Part shown: piece after piece, positions 18,528 through 27,802 of the stretch
How positions within the stretch are numbered: position 1 is the first letter of the stretch
Layout: every line of letters starts with the position of its first letter
Assembly: GCF_013032855.1 (NCBI RefSeq)
Contig: NZ_WQDA01000003.1
Span: forward strand, 310,001 to 374,000
Length of the DNA: 64,000 nucleotides
Origin: Ruegeria arenilitoris
GTDB lineage: Bacteria; Pseudomonadota; Alphaproteobacteria; Rhodobacterales; Rhodobacteraceae
Reading direction: 5' to 3'
The notes under the pieces: generated by a model
The model's input: only the letters and a program-made list of their open reading frames with translations
Databases searched by the model: none
Told to the model about the DNA's origin: nothing
Made by a program: the position numbers and the translations under genes

Positions 18528-19598
18528 TCAGCGGCCCCGTATCACCATCAATTCGCCAATGTTTTCGCGGGTGATGTATCCGACCATCTGACCGGTCTTG
18601 GTGCAGACCGCCACGGCCGGTGCGCCACCATGGAGACCATCCAGAACGGCTTCGAGCCCACTGGTCAGGGCCACCCGGGGGATTTGCTCTTCCATGACCG
18701 AGGTCGCGGGTTCCGACCGGGCGTGATCGCCGGCTAGCGCGGCAAACAGCCGATTGCGGGTCACAAAGCCCAACAGCTGCCCGTCTGCGCCCAAAACCGG
18801 GAACTCGTGCTGAGTTGTCTGGATCACGGCCTGGGCCGCCGTTGCCAACGTGTCTTGGGGGGTCAGCGCGTGGAATTCGGTAATCATCGCTTCGCGAGCC
18901 AGCACGCGGCGCGCCACCGAGCGCATTGCTACATCCTGACTTTCTGCATTTGCTGCGATGAAGACGAAAACCGCGATCAGAACCAGGATCGGATTACCGG
19001 TGCTGAGCCCCAGAAACCCGAACCCGACGGCCACGGCCTGGCCAGCAAAGGCGGCGGCCCGTGTGGCCCTGACCCTGTCCATCTTCAGGCAGAGCAGGGC
19101 GCGGAACACGCGGCCGCCGTCCATCGGAAACGCTGGGATCAGGTTGAACACCGCGAGGAACAGATTGACGTAGGCCAGCCGGCTCAGCAGGTCGACGCGG
19201 GTCGAGTCGATTTGCGCCAGCGTTTCTACCTGCATTCCCGCGCCCAGAAGGACCAGGATGCCCCATATGACGACGTTGACCGCGGGACCAGCCAACGCAA
19301 CGGCAACTTCTTGCATCGGCTTTTCCGGCATCCTCTCGAGGCGGGCCAAGCCGCCGATGGGCAGCAGAGTGATGTCAGGAGTGCGAATGCCATACCTGCG
19401 GGCCATCAGCGCATGACCGAACTCATGGGCAACCACGCAGGCAAACAACGCCAGAACAAAAACGATGTTGTCGATGGCTGCTGGCCACCCACCGTCAGAG
19501 TAGGCGGCAAAGCCGACCCAGGCCAGCAGCAGGAAGAAGGTGACATGGACCCTCAGTTCCGATCCGAGCAATCGGCCGACGGCGAAGGACCATGTCAT
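18528..19598 (-). CDS. Site-2-type M50 metalloprotease with CBS domains
   Basis: The 356-residue integral membrane protein has the zinc site HEFGH (H58-H62) inside a transmembrane segment and the third ligand motif NLIPAFPMDGGRV about 80 residues later. The C-terminal third carries two CBS domains. This layout (about six helices plus CBS pair) is the M50B rhomboid-like regulated intramembrane protease group. The substrate is unknown; CBS domains suggest adenosyl-ligand control. It is separated from ssb, on the same strand upstream, by 18 bp, so the two may be co-transcribed. Confidence 0.92.
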   Translation of the reverse strand: MTWSFAVGRLLGSELRVHVTFFLLLAWVGFAAYSDGGWPAAIDNIVFVLALFACVVAHEFGHALMARRYGIRTPDITLLPIGGLARLERMPEKPMQEVAVALAGPAVNVVIWGILVLLGAGMQVETLAQIDSTRVDLLSRLAYVNLFLAVFNLIPAFPMDGGRVFRALLCLKMDRVRATRAAAFAGQAVAVGFGFLGLSTGNPILVLIAVFVFIAANAESQDVAMRSVARRVLAREAMITEFHALTPQDTLATAAQAVIQTTQHEFPVLGADGQLLGFVTRNRLFAALAGDHARSEPATSVMEEQIPRVALTSGLEAVLDGLHGGAPAVAVCTKTGQMVGYITRENIGELMVIRGR

Positions 19599-19616
19599 GA
19601 CGTGCCTCGCTGGAGA

Positions 19617-20114
19617 TTAGAACGGGATTTCGTCGTCGTCGATGCCGCCTGATGCCGGTGCCGGTGCGCTGGACTGTGCGGCGTAGGGCTCGGAGTATCC
19701 GCCGCTGTCCTGGCCTCCTCCGTAACCGCTGCTTTGGCCGCCACCGTATCCGCCGCCCTCATTGCGACTGTCCAACAGGGTCAGTTCACCGCGGTAAGGG
19801 CGCAGAACGACTTCGGTGGAATAGCGATCCTGTCCGGACTGATCCTGCCACTTGCGCGTTTCCAGTTGGCCTTCGATGTAGACCTTTGACCCTTTGCGCA
19901 AATACTGCTCGGCGATGCGGACGAGCGGTTCGGAAAAAATAGCGACTGTGTGCCACTCGGTCCGTTCGCGGCGTTCACCGGTATTGCGGTCTTTCCAGTT
20001 CTCCGAGGTCGCGATCCGTAGGTTGCAGACCTTGCCACCGTTCTGAAACGACCGCACTTCGGGATCGCGCCCGAGATTGCCGACCAGAATGACTTTGTTG
20101 ACTGAACCTGCCAT
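19617..20114 (-). CDS. ssb: Single-stranded DNA-binding protein
   Basis: The 165-residue protein begins [21 protein letters not shown], the start of the OB-fold DNA-binding domain (to about residue 112), then a Gly/Ser/Tyr-rich flexible linker, and ends in the acidic protein-interaction tip DDDEIPF. The start at the ATG at 20114 is dictated by homology; upstream in-frame extension to 20255 is non-conserved. It binds ssDNA during replication and repair and recruits partners through the C-terminal tip. Confidence 0.98.
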   Translation of the reverse strand: MAGSVNKVILVGNLGRDPEVRSFQNGGKVCNLRIATSENWKDRNTGERRERTEWHTVAIFSEPLVRIAEQYLRKGSKVYIEGQLETRKWQDQSGQDRYSTEVVLRPYRGELTLLDSRNEGGGYGGGQSSGYGGGQDSGGYSEPYAAQSSAPAPASGGIDDDEIPF

Positions 20115-20318
20115 GGATTTCCCCGTTTTTTGACTAGTTTGATGGCGCCCGAATCTGACGCTGAGTTCACCTGAAACCCTATACGTCCTGCGCCCGGGTT
20201 GGAACACGGTTGATGCCCGGAATGCCACCCGGAAAATCAGTGTTTCCTTAACCAAGCTTTCATTTCTGCCTGAAATACCTATAATCCGAATGATTGCTGA
20301 ACGAGCGGGATTGCTTGA

Positions 20319-20897
20319 ATGCGTTGTCTGTTAAGTGGTTTTTCAATTGCATGCCTCGTTCTGGCGTCGACGCCGCTGAGCGCAGATGTGCTGTCGACCA
20401 AGAATCGCAAAGATATCTTTTTGAAGCAGGCCAAGATATTGGACACGCGGGCCGCCAGCCAGTATCGCGACTCTGAACGGCTGAAACCGAAGACGCCGGA
20501 CGGCAGTTTCAAAAAGCGCTATTCCGGCAAGTACCGTGGTGAATACCTTGCCATGGCGCGCCAGGCAGCGCGCAAGCACAACGTCCCGGAAGAACTGTTC
20601 CTGCGTCTGGTTCAACAGGAAAGCGGTTGGAACCCTCACGCCAAGTCGCACAAGGGCGCTTTGGGCCTCGCGCAGCTGATGCCCCAAACCGCCAGGCTGC
20701 TGAACGTGAACCCGCATGACCCGAAGCAAAACCTTGAAGGCGGTGCGCGGTATCTTTCGTGGCAATACCGCAAATTCAAGTCCTGGCGCCTCGCGCTGGC
20801 AGCTTACAACGCCGGCCCGCAAGCGGTGGAAAAGCATGGGGGCGTGCCGCCCTATGCCGAGACGCAGAATTACGTCAAAGTCATCTGGGGCGGCTGA
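20319..20897 (+). CDS. Lytic transglycosylase (SLT domain)
   Basis: The 192-residue exported protein has a signal peptide of about 22 residues and an SLT domain from about 75 on: catalytic Glu101 in [10 protein letters not shown], then [13 protein letters not shown] and the AYNAGPQAV loop. It should cleave the MurNAc-GlcNAc bond in peptidoglycan to give 1,6-anhydro ends. No lipobox Cys is clear; a Cys at 12 lies inside the hydrophobic core. It is a single gene ended by a bidirectional terminator at 20914-20938. Confidence 0.94.
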   Translation: MRCLLSGFSIACLVLASTPLSADVLSTKNRKDIFLKQAKILDTRAASQYRDSERLKPKTPDGSFKKRYSGKYRGEYLAMARQAARKHNVPEELFLRLVQQESGWNPHAKSHKGALGLAQLMPQTARLLNVNPHDPKQNLEGGARYLSWQYRKFKSWRLALAAYNAGPQAVEKHGGVPPYAETQNYVKVIWGG

Positions 20898-20913
20898 TAC
20901 AATAGCTGCTCAA

Positions 20914-20938
20914 AAAAACCGGCCCAAGGCCGGTTTTT
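20914..20938. terminator. Bidirectional Rho-independent terminator
   Basis: An 11-bp stem (20914-20924 with 20928-20938) with loop CAA is flanked by A-runs on the left and T-runs on the right, so it works on both strands. It ends the lytic transglycosylase gene and the convergent ABC transporter operon. Confidence 0.9.
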
Positions 20939-20948
20939 CTTTGGGCGA

Positions 20949-23036
20949 TCACTCAGCCGCTATTTTGATAACCGGCTCCATCTTCGCCAGTGTTTCGGTG
21001 GACAGATGACACTTGACCTGGTGTCCGTTAGCCAGCGTCTGGACCGGCGGAACCTCTTTTTCGCACAATCCGCCCGCAACCTCGGACTTCCACCGGCACC
21101 GGGTTTGGAACGGACATCCGGGCGGCGGGTTCATCGCCGAAGGAATGTCGCCCTCAAGGACGATGTGTTTCTTTTCGACCGAAGTATCGGCGATTGGAAC
21201 CGCGCTCAGCAGCGCCTCGGTATAGGGGTGATAGGGCGGCGAGAATACTTGATCGGTCGTGCCCAGTTCGACCACGTGGCCCAGATACATCACCATGACG
21301 CGGTCGCTGAGGTAGCGCACGATCGACAGGTCGTGGCTGATGAACAGCAGTGTCGTCTTGTGTTCGCGCTGGATCTCCATCAACAGATCGGTCACAGCTG
21401 CCTGCACCGACACATCCAATGCCGAGACCGGCTCGTCCGCGACGACGATCCGGGCGTCCCCGGCAAAGGCACGGGCTATCCCGACGCGCTGTTTCTGGCC
21501 GCCTGACAGTTGGCGCGGCATACGGTCGGCAAACGCGCGCGGAAGCTTCACCAAGTCCAGCAACTCGAGCATCCGTTGCTTGCGTTCGGCTTCCGAGTTT
21601 CCGACGCCGAAGATTTCCAGCGCGCGGATGATCTGACGTCCGACCGTCATCGACGGGTTCAGCGTATCGAACGGATTTTGAAAGACCATCTGAACTTCGC
21701 CGACGGTCTTGGCATCCCGTTCTTCTATCGGCAGATGCTCGATATTGCGGTTGTCCAGTAGGATCTGCCCGTCGGTCGCCGTCTCCAATCCCATGAGGAC
21801 CTTGGCAAACGTGGATTTGCCGCAGCCGGACTCGCCAACGATCGCCAGCGTTTCCGATTCATGTGCGTCGAAGCTGAGGGTTTCGTTGGCCTTGACCACT
21901 TTCTTTTCGCCCCCACCGAACAGAGCGTTTGCGGCCACCTCATAGTATTTCTTGAGGTTGTCCATCTTCAGAACGGTCTTGCCGATCGGCGCTTTTTCTT
22001 TTTGCTCGGCAACCGTGATGGGTGCGTTCCAGTCGATTTCCTGGAACTTCAAGCAGCGCGTATGGTGGCGGTCATTGCCGGGGACCGGGAACATCTGAAT
22101 GTCCTGCGCGTCACAACGCCCTTCCTCGAAATAGTCGCATCGCGGGCCGAAATTGCAGCCGGGTGGGCGTTCGTGCGGCAACGGGAAGTTGCCGGGGATT
22201 GCAACCAGCGGACGTGAATTCTTGTCCGCGCCGGGCAGGGGGATCGAGCGAAACAGCGCCTGGGTGTAGGGGTGCTGCATCTCGTCAAAGACATCGTGGA
22301 TCGAGCCCCGTTCGACCGCCTCGCCGGAATACATCACGCACAAGCGGTCACATGTTTCTAGCACCAGGCCCAGATTGTGCGAAATGAACAGCATCGAGGT
22401 GCCGTATTTCTTGCCCAGATCCTTGACCAGTTCCACCACGGCGGCCTCGACCGTCACGTCCAGCGCGGTTGTCGGTTCGTCCAGGATCAGAAGGGACGGC
22501 TTGGACATCAGGGCCATCGCGATCACGATGCGCTGCTGCTGGCCACCGGACAGCTGATGCGGAAAGCTGTTCAGCATCCGCTCGGGGTCCGGCAGGCGCA
22601 CATCCGTCACCACTTCCAGAGCGCGAGCATAGGCCTCTTCTTTGCTGACCCCTTCATGGATCATCGGCACTTCCATCAGCTGTTTGCCGATCTTCATCGC
22701 CGGGTTCAAAGAAGCCATCGGCTCTTGATAGATCATCGCGATCTCATTGCCGCGAATATCCCGAAGTTCTTCCTTGCTCATTTCGCTAAGGTCACGGCCC
22801 TTGAATTTGATCGAGCCGCCAACGATCCGACCATTCTTGCCAAGGTCCTGCATGACACCCAGGGCGACCGTCGACTTGCCGCAGCCGGATTCACCGACCA
22901 ACCCGACAGCCTCGCCGGGCTGCACACTGACCGAAAAATCCATAACGGCCGGTATTTCCCGCAAGCGGGTAAAGAACGAAATCGAGAGCTTGTCGATTTC
23001 GAGGATCGGCCCGTCATAATCCGCCAGTTTGTTCAT
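20949..23036 (-). CDS. Dipeptide/oligopeptide-type ABC transporter, fused double ATPase
   Basis: The 695-residue protein joins two complete ATPases, equivalent to DppD plus DppF. First domain: Walker A GESGCGKST near 48-56, LSGGQQQR signature and LLILDEPTTALD. Second domain: the same Walker A near 410, LSGGQKQR and VVADEPVSALDV. Each is followed by the cysteine-containing oligopeptide-type extension (PPGCNFGPRC and PPGCPFQTRC). It energises the importer formed by the two permeases upstream in the same operon. The fusion is common for nickel/peptide-type systems in Rhodobacterales. The substrate is not determined. Confidence 0.95.
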   Translation of the reverse strand: MNKLADYDGPILEIDKLSISFFTRLREIPAVMDFSVSVQPGEAVGLVGESGCGKSTVALGVMQDLGKNGRIVGGSIKFKGRDLSEMSKEELRDIRGNEIAMIYQEPMASLNPAMKIGKQLMEVPMIHEGVSKEEAYARALEVVTDVRLPDPERMLNSFPHQLSGGQQQRIVIAMALMSKPSLLILDEPTTALDVTVEAAVVELVKDLGKKYGTSMLFISHNLGLVLETCDRLCVMYSGEAVERGSIHDVFDEMQHPYTQALFRSIPLPGADKNSRPLVAIPGNFPLPHERPPGCNFGPRCDYFEEGRCDAQDIQMFPVPGNDRHHTRCLKFQEIDWNAPITVAEQKEKAPIGKTVLKMDNLKKYYEVAANALFGGGEKKVVKANETLSFDAHESETLAIVGESGCGKSTFAKVLMGLETATDGQILLDNRNIEHLPIEERDAKTVGEVQMVFQNPFDTLNPSMTVGRQIIRALEIFGVGNSEAERKQRMLELLDLVKLPRAFADRMPRQLSGGQKQRVGIARAFAGDARIVVADEPVSALDVSVQAAVTDLLMEIQREHKTTLLFISHDLSIVRYLSDRVMVMYLGHVVELGTTDQVFSPPYHPYTEALLSAVPIADTSVEKKHIVLEGDIPSAMNPPPGCPFQTRCRWKSEVAGGLCEKEVPPVQTLANGHQVKCHLSTETLAKMEPVIKIAAE

Positions 23037-23079
23037 CTTGCTTGCTCCTCGCCAGCACTCGGGGGATCCCCTTCATCTG

Positions 23080-23121
23080 GCTAAAAATATCCTGGTGGGG
23101 GCCGGGGGCAGTCCCCCGGCC
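23080..23121. repeat. REP-like extragenic palindrome
   Basis: An A-rich tract with AAAAATATCC (about 23083-23092) leads into a perfect 9-bp stem (23100-23108 with 23113-23121) with loop CAGT. It sits in the 94-bp gap between the permease and ATPase genes of the ABC operon. The layout looks like the short interspersed palindromes that are frequent in Rhodobacterales; only one copy is present in this window, so the repeat status is an inference. Confidence 0.45.
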
Positions 23122-23130
23122 GCTTTCACA

Positions 23131-24594
23131 TCAGTCCTTCAGGCTTTCTTCTCGCAGGCCATCCGCCAGCAGGTTCAATCCCAGAACCAGTGACAACAGC
23201 GCCAGTGCCGGCGGCAGTGCAGGGTGCAGGTAGATCGACAGCAGCTTGCGTCCTTCGTTGATCGTGGACCCCCAATCCGGGCTTTCCGGCGGCAGGCCCA
23301 GTCCAAAGAACCCCAAGGTCCCCAAGAGGATGGTCGTGTAGCCGATGCGCAGGCAGAAATCGACGATCAGCGGCCCGCGGGCGTTGGGCAGGATTTCCCA
23401 AAGCATGATGTACCAGGGGCCTTCGCCGCGCGTCTGCGCCGCGGCCACGTAATCGCGTGTCTTGATGTCCATGGCCAAGCCGCGCACGATGCGGAACACT
23501 GTGGGCGAGTTGACGAAGACAACCGAAACGAACACGACCAGGATGCCGCCCGGAATGTCGAACAGATCCAGATAGGTCGGCAGACCCCAGATGCTGTAAT
23601 CGTCCGTGCGGATGACGTATCCCCCGGTCGAGATCAGCGACAGGTACAGCCAGATCGCGATACCCAAGACGCCGATCAGCAGCGGCGTACGGAATTTCGG
23701 CCGGGTGTAGTAGCGCGAATTCAGAAGGACACCGATGAAGAGGATCGGGAACACGAACAGGACTGCGGCCATATAGTTCGGCACGCCGGTCGCGACGATT
23801 TCCGGTGTGACCAGCAGGTAGAACAGCAGGATGACCGGGAACGCCAGGATCAGATTGGCGAGGAACGACAGAAACGTGTCCAGCCGCCCGCCATAATACC
23901 CGGCGGGCAAGCCCAGCGTGATCCCGACCATGAAGGCAAACATCGTGGCCAGCGGAGCAATCTGTACGACGATCCACGCCCCCTTGACCATGCGGCTGAA
24001 TACGTCGCGGGCAAGGTTGTCGCCGCCCAGCAGGTACCAGGCGAACTCACCGTCCTCGGCATTGGGCAGGGGGGTGCCGGGCACCTTGTTCTTCATGCCG
24101 GAAACCTGGACCAACGGATCATGTGTCACGATCAGGTCCAAAGCCCCGAAGATGCCGGTGAAAACCCAGAACATGACCAGTCCAAAACCGATCATGCCGA
24201 TCGGGCTGTCGAAAAGCTTGCCGTACAGGCCAAGGCGCCGTTTGAAGGCAACCGACATCGCGAAAAGAATGATCAGCGACAGCCAGACCGGCAGAAATTG
24301 CTGCGAGATCGCGCCGATAATCCCGGCCCCAGTGCCCAGGAATATTCCCAGCAGCAGGTAGGCGACCACCGTCGCGATGCTGGCCAGGAAAGAATACCAC
24401 AGCGCGGATTGCGTCAGGTTCCTGAGGCCGCCGCCCGAACTGACGGTGCCATCCGCATTCACGCTGACTTGCGTCTCGGGCAGCAGAATGCTTGCCAGGA
24501 TCCAGACAACGACGGATACGACCAGCGCAGCCAGGGCGATCATCATGATCGGGTTCAGAAAGGCGATAGAGCCAGTCCAGCTCAGAGGTTCCAT
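23131..24594 (-). CDS. ABC transporter permease, DppC type, extended
   Basis: The 487-residue membrane protein is much longer than usual DppC permeases (about 280-320). The binding-protein-dependent transport domain with the EAA loop (YVAAAQTRGEGPWYIMLWEILPNA) is in the C-terminal half. Ahead of it are four or so extra membrane segments (about 12-185), and there is a further hydrophobic insertion (about 290-330) inside the core. The family domain starts at about residue 205. It lies between DppB-type permease and ATPase genes on the same strand. Confidence 0.92.
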   Translation of the reverse strand: MEPLSWTGSIAFLNPIMMIALAALVVSVVVWILASILLPETQVSVNADGTVSSGGGLRNLTQSALWYSFLASIATVVAYLLLGIFLGTGAGIIGAISQQFLPVWLSLIILFAMSVAFKRRLGLYGKLFDSPIGMIGFGLVMFWVFTGIFGALDLIVTHDPLVQVSGMKNKVPGTPLPNAEDGEFAWYLLGGDNLARDVFSRMVKGAWIVVQIAPLATMFAFMVGITLGLPAGYYGGRLDTFLSFLANLILAFPVILLFYLLVTPEIVATGVPNYMAAVLFVFPILFIGVLLNSRYYTRPKFRTPLLIGVLGIAIWLYLSLISTGGYVIRTDDYSIWGLPTYLDLFDIPGGILVVFVSVVFVNSPTVFRIVRGLAMDIKTRDYVAAAQTRGEGPWYIMLWEILPNARGPLIVDFCLRIGYTTILLGTLGFFGLGLPPESPDWGSTINEGRKLLSIYLHPALPPALALLSLVLGLNLLADGLREESLKD

Positions 24595-24607
24595 GGTCTA
24601 TCCTCCC

Positions 24608-25654
24608 TTATGAAATGCGGATGCGCGGGTTGAGGTAGACATAGCCGATATCCGAGATCAGCTGCGTCACGAGCACCACGAAGACCGACACGACCGAGAT
24701 CGCCAGCAGAAGCTGGATGTCGTTGTTCCCCGCGGCCTGCACCAGCGCCCAGCCAAAACCTTTGTAGTTGAACAGGGTCTCGACGATCACGACGCCGTTC
24801 AGCAACCAAGGGAACTGCAGCATGATGACCGTGAAGGGCGCGATCAGCGCGTTGCGCAGGGCGTGCTTCAGAACGATATTCCCGAAGGACACACCTTTCA
24901 GGCGCGCGGTCCGAATGTATTGCGCGGTCATCACCTCGGTCATCGAGGCTCGGGTCATCCGTGCAATGTAGCCCATGCCGTAAAGGGCAATGGTCAGGAC
25001 CGGCAGGAAGAAATTCTCGAAAGTCGGGTTCTCCATGGCCTGTGTGGCCGTGCCCTTGAACCATTTCAGACCCACGGTTGACGAGGTGAAGATGGCGATG
25101 AAGATCACGCCCGAAACGTATTCCGGCGTGGCCGTCGTGATGATCGAAAACGTGGACAGGGACCGGTCCAAAGCAGACCCCTCGCGCATGCCGGCCAGCA
25201 CACCAACCAATAGGGCGGTCGGGATCATCAGAACCAGCACCCAGAACATCAGGTAGCCGGTGTTGCCCAGCCGTTTGCTGACGATCGTTCCGACCTCGTC
25301 CTTGAAGACGGTGGAATAGCCCCAGTCGCCCTGAAGAATGCCGCAATAGCGCGGTGTCGTTTCCGGAGTAGAGCCGGGACGAGTGCAACTTCCCACGAAC
25401 TGACCATCCGGTAGCGTGTTGGTGAAACCGGGCACCACCCCCAGCCATTGGCCGTATTTGACCAGCGTGGGCTGCATGTATCCGCGGTTCTCAAGCCAGG
25501 TGACGACCTGTTCATCGGACATACGCTGGTTGCCCTGCGTCTTGGCCAGTTTTTCCAGGTTTGGATAGAGGTTGGTCAGGAAGAAGACCACGAAGGTCAG
25601 GCACAGCGCCGTCAGCAGCATCACGCCCAATCGTCGAAGGATGAAGAGTCCCAT
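24608..25654 (-). CDS. ABC transporter permease, DppB type
   Basis: The 348-residue membrane protein starts with the typical MGLFILRRLGVMLLTALCLTF helix, has a periplasmic loop of about 90 residues and then the transport core with about five helices and the EAA loop (YIRTARLKGVSFGNIVLKHALRNAL). It pairs with the DppC-type permease 13 bp downstream. Substrate unknown. Confidence 0.95.
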   Translation of the reverse strand: MGLFILRRLGVMLLTALCLTFVVFFLTNLYPNLEKLAKTQGNQRMSDEQVVTWLENRGYMQPTLVKYGQWLGVVPGFTNTLPDGQFVGSCTRPGSTPETTPRYCGILQGDWGYSTVFKDEVGTIVSKRLGNTGYLMFWVLVLMIPTALLVGVLAGMREGSALDRSLSTFSIITTATPEYVSGVIFIAIFTSSTVGLKWFKGTATQAMENPTFENFFLPVLTIALYGMGYIARMTRASMTEVMTAQYIRTARLKGVSFGNIVLKHALRNALIAPFTVIMLQFPWLLNGVVIVETLFNYKGFGWALVQAAGNNDIQLLLAISVVSVFVVLVTQLISDIGYVYLNPRIRIS

Positions 25655-25745
25655 GTTGGCCCCTGTTGTTCGGGTTCTCCGCAGATCAGTGGACCATTTT
25701 CTGGCCTCGGACGTCCGACCCCGCGTCGGTGTGTCTGCGGCTGGA

Positions 25746-25773
25746 AAGGGGCGCCCGCATTCGGGCGCCCCTT
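25746..25773 (-). promoter_or_regulatory. Intercistronic stem-loop after the binding-protein gene
   Basis: A perfect 12-bp stem (25746-25757 with 25762-25773) with loop CATT lies 18 bp after the stop of the binding-protein gene and before the permease gene. No long T-run follows. In such operons these stems usually stabilise the binding-protein mRNA or partly terminate transcription, giving more binding protein than permease. Confidence 0.7.
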
Positions 25774-25791
25774 GAAAGGTTCAGGTCGGGA

Positions 25792-27462
25792 TCAGGCCGC
25801 CCAACCCCATTTGTAGTGATGGTGTTCGAACGACACATGCATGTCGGTTCCGACCAGACCGTCCTTCATGTGACGGTACAGCGACCGCCAATAGGGCTGG
25901 ATGGTGACGCCTTCCTCCTGGATCATTGCTTCGCCCTTGGCCACAATTTCGCGGCGCTTGTCGGCATCGGCAATGGCCAGAGCTTCGGTCAGCAGGGCGT
26001 CAAACTCGGCATTGGACCAGCCGAACTCGTTCCAGGCCTCGCCGGTGCGGTATGCCAGTGCCCAGATCTGAACGCCCAGCGGACGGTGGTTCCAGTTGGT
26101 CGAGCTGTAGGGGTATTTCGCCCAGTCGTTCCAGAACGTGTTGCCCGGCAGAACCGTCCGCTTGACCTTGATGCCCGCGTCGCGCAGCTGGGCTGCCACG
26201 GCATCGGTGGTGTTGCGGCGCCAGTCATCGTCGATCGAGATCAGCTCGTGCTCGAAATCGGCCATACCGGCCTCTTCCATCAGCTTGCGCGCGCCTTCCG
26301 GGTCAACTTTCTGCGGCGGCAGTTCGTAGTAATCCGGGTGGATCGGACCAACGTGGTGGTTTTCCGCAGGAGAGCCGCGACCACCGTAGCCAAGCTCGAG
26401 GCAGACCGAGTTGTCCACGGCCATCTGCAGCGCCTGACGCACACGTTTGTCGGCATAGACCTTCTTGCCGTCCACTTCCGCAAGCTGGTTCGGGCGGACC
26501 ACGATGGTGTTCATCGTGACAACCTCGGACTTCACGTACCCCAGGCTGTCCATCACGTCGATGAATTCACCAACCGATTCATACAGCATGTCGACTTCGT
26601 CCGATTCCAGAGCCGCCAGCCATGCCGACGGATCGGTGCCGTAGTCGATGTACTCAATGCGATCCAGGGCCGGACGACCGAATACGGCTTCGCCCCACCA
26701 GGTGTGGTTTTCGTTGCGCACAAGCGCTGCTTTCACACCCACTTCCAGCTCTTCGATCAGGTAGGGGCCGGTGCCCACGTTGTTTGTCAGGTCCGTTTCG
26801 CTGAACGAGCTGTGGATGATCGCGGCCGGATAGTCTGCCATGCCCGGGATCAACGAGATGTCCGAGTTCGGCAGGTTCAGCTTGACGGTGTGCGAGTCCA
26901 CAACCTCGATCGCGCCTTCGATTGCCTGGCCGGTATCTGCGTCGACCAGCGTGGCAAAACGGCCCGCCATCGAGTTCGTTTCCGAGCTCTTGTCGCACCA
27001 GCGCGCGATGTTGCGTGCCACGTCTTCGGCAGTGAAATCGTCGCCGTTGTTCCACTTGACGCCCTGACGGACCTTCAGCGTGTAGACGGTCGCATCGTCG
27101 TTGACTTCCCAGCCCTCCAGCAGCATGCCGCGGAATGTGCCGTCCGAGTTGTACTCGACCAAGTATTCCAGCGTGCCACGGGTGACGTTGGCGATCTGCG
27201 ACCAGTCATAGGTGCGCGGATCCTTCAGCGCGCGAACTTCCTGCTGAACGCGCAGGGTGCCACCTTCTTTCTTGGCGTCTTCGCCCGCGGCCTTGGCGGG
27301 TGCGGTCAGGCCGACCATGCCGTATGCGGCCGCGGCAGTGACACCAAGGCTGGTCGTGCGCGTCAGAAACTCGCGGCGGCTCAGCTTGCCGTCCCGATAT
27401 TCCTGGGCGTGCATTTCGGCGGCCCAGTGCATCGGGGCTCCGGTCAATGTCTTGGTTTTCAT
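25792..27462 (-). CDS. Extracellular solute-binding protein family 5 (DppA/OppA type), Tat-exported
   Basis: The 556-residue periplasmic binding protein is the first gene of the ABC operon. Near residue 28 the leader has the twin-arginine motif SRREFL followed by a hydrophobic stretch and AKA cleavage site near 57, so export should use the Tat route. The mature part shows the family-5 pattern ([21 protein letters not shown], then [10 protein letters not shown] and later the C-terminal lobe). A Shine-Dalgarno AGGGAGA precedes the ATG at 27462. It may bind a peptide, a glycoside or another compound. Confidence 0.94.
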   Translation of the reverse strand: MKTKTLTGAPMHWAAEMHAQEYRDGKLSRREFLTRTTSLGVTAAAAYGMVGLTAPAKAAGEDAKKEGGTLRVQQEVRALKDPRTYDWSQIANVTRGTLEYLVEYNSDGTFRGMLLEGWEVNDDATVYTLKVRQGVKWNNGDDFTAEDVARNIARWCDKSSETNSMAGRFATLVDADTGQAIEGAIEVVDSHTVKLNLPNSDISLIPGMADYPAAIIHSSFSETDLTNNVGTGPYLIEELEVGVKAALVRNENHTWWGEAVFGRPALDRIEYIDYGTDPSAWLAALESDEVDMLYESVGEFIDVMDSLGYVKSEVVTMNTIVVRPNQLAEVDGKKVYADKRVRQALQMAVDNSVCLELGYGGRGSPAENHHVGPIHPDYYELPPQKVDPEGARKLMEEAGMADFEHELISIDDDWRRNTTDAVAAQLRDAGIKVKRTVLPGNTFWNDWAKYPYSSTNWNHRPLGVQIWALAYRTGEAWNEFGWSNAEFDALLTEALAIADADKRREIVAKGEAMIQEEGVTIQPYWRSLYRHMKDGLVGTDMHVSFEHHHYKWGWAA

Positions 27463-27802
27463 GGATGTCTCCCTGTGAGATTATTATGGGTATTTGTTGG
27501 TCCCCGTCGAAGCCAGACAGCGCCGAGCAAGGTCATTTTGGATGTAGTTTTTTGAATTCTGTGCATCCCCATGGGTTCATTCGGCACCAGATTCCAATTT
27601 AGGTCAATGTTCGAAATCGTCATCAAGTGCACAAAAACGACATTTGCAGAGAAACCTGAGCCGCGGTCGCCGGGGCTGCTATCGGCAAGTCTGATTCTGG
27701 AACTTGTGATTCCCTTTTCCGACGGGTTTTGGCTTGAAACCCCTTATGTGACTGAAAATAAATGACTTCGGACGAAGTTTTGGTGCGATGTCAGTGATTC
27801 AC
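27463..27802. other. 340-bp intergenic region
   Basis: This lies between the binding-protein gene start and the miaA stop, both minus strand. It must contain the ABC operon promoter near its left side. Apart from the small hairpin near 27765 I see no gene, tRNA or recognised RNA motif; the 64-codon plus-strand frame 27571-27765 has no ribosome site. Confidence 0.6.
27765..27778 (-). terminator. Weak terminator-like hairpin after miaA
   Basis: ACTTCG and CGAAGT form a 6-bp stem about 25 bp after the miaA stop. On the minus strand it is followed by CATTTATTTT, a moderately T-rich tail. Confidence 0.4.

Noticed and set aside
25666-27555. 629-codon plus-strand open frame opposite the family-5 binding-protein gene
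   Set aside because: It is antisense to a gene with clear domains and export signal. Its translation is His/Val/Arg-rich without any motif, which is what the opposite strand of GC-rich coding DNA gives.
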